A stretch of 5,861 bases of DNA, from the NCBI GenBank assembly GCA_009914575.1, contig WNEB01000114.1, forward strand, positions 1-5,861. Direction: 5' to 3'. Source of the DNA: Burkholderia gladioli. Its GTDB lineage: Bacteria; Pseudomonadota; Gammaproteobacteria; Burkholderiales; Burkholderiaceae. The position numbers and the translations under genes were made by a program. Shown here one piece after another: positions 5,788-5,861 of this stretch. The first letter of the stretch is position 1. Each line of letters starts with the position of its first letter. Below the pieces are notes generated by a model. The model had not been told where the DNA came from, made no database searches, and saw nothing but the letters and a program-made list of their open reading frames with translations.

Positions 5788-5861
5788 CGCGTTTTTCGAG
5801 TGATCGATGCAGGGCGACGGCGAGGATCCAGAGGTCGTTGGCACCACCGAGCTTGCGGAAG
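5762..5861 (-). CDS. Unidentified protein, C-terminal end (partial at window edge)
   Basis: The last 32 codons of a minus-strand frame are visible, ending at TAA 5762-5764: FRKLGGANDLWILAVALHRS then LEKRVDHDRKSA. Codons at the upstream end favour G/C in third position, as in a real gene of this genome. I do not recognise the family, and it does not look like the expected YbgC thioesterase. The NDLWI...AL pattern faintly recalls the C-terminal acidic motif of PIN-domain (VapC) proteins, but the tail diverges, so this is only a suggestion. A switch to the next frame after AVAL continues as IDHSKNALTMIGSLPNL to a TGA at 5755-5757, so a frameshift is conceivable. Confidence 0.45.
   Translation of the reverse strand, partial: FRKLGGANDLWILAVALHRSLEKRVDHDRKSA

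Overview
The window comes from a high-GC betaproteobacterium, most likely Burkholderia or Paraburkholderia (family Burkholderiaceae). The evidence is the strong G/C preference at third codon positions, close agreement with remembered Burkholderia TolQ, TolB and Pal sequences, and a Burkholderia-style IS5/IS903-type insertion sequence end. This assignment is from memory and was not searched.

Nearly all of the window (728-5616) is one minus-strand operon encoding the Tol-Pal cell-envelope machine, in the order tolQ, tolR, tolA, tolB, pal, cpoB (ybgF). TolQ and TolR form the proton-driven inner-membrane motor. TolA is the long helical arm crossing the periplasm. TolB is the periplasmic beta-propeller and Pal is the outer-membrane lipoprotein that holds peptidoglycan. 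CpoB is the periplasmic coiled-coil/TPR protein that links Tol to septal wall synthesis. The genes are tightly packed: tolQ-tolR are 10 nt apart with the stop inside the Shine-Dalgarno, tolR-tolA overlap by ATGA, tolA-tolB are 88 nt apart, tolB-pal 17 nt and pal-cpoB 20 nt. A promoter-like pair (TTGACC, 17 nt, TAATCT) lies about 140 nt upstream of tolQ and overlaps the stop codon of an unidentified upstream gene cut by the window edge.

Downstream of cpoB on the same strand is a tRNA-Lys(TTT) gene with its own good promoter (TTGGCA, 18 nt, TATAAT). It is followed by a strong hairpin terminator that can serve both strands. On the other side of the terminator, convergent on the plus strand, is the 3' remnant of a MORN-type repeat protein gene (three 24-residue units) that has lost its start. 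Beyond an unassigned 115-bp stretch lies the end of an IS903-group insertion sequence, with the first 29 codons of its transposase running off the left edge.

The core is a well-known conserved system and I see no previously undescribed system. The places worth a second look are the edges: the decayed MORN gene beside the IS end, and the unusual region upstream of tolQ, where ybgC, the usual neighbour, is not seen.
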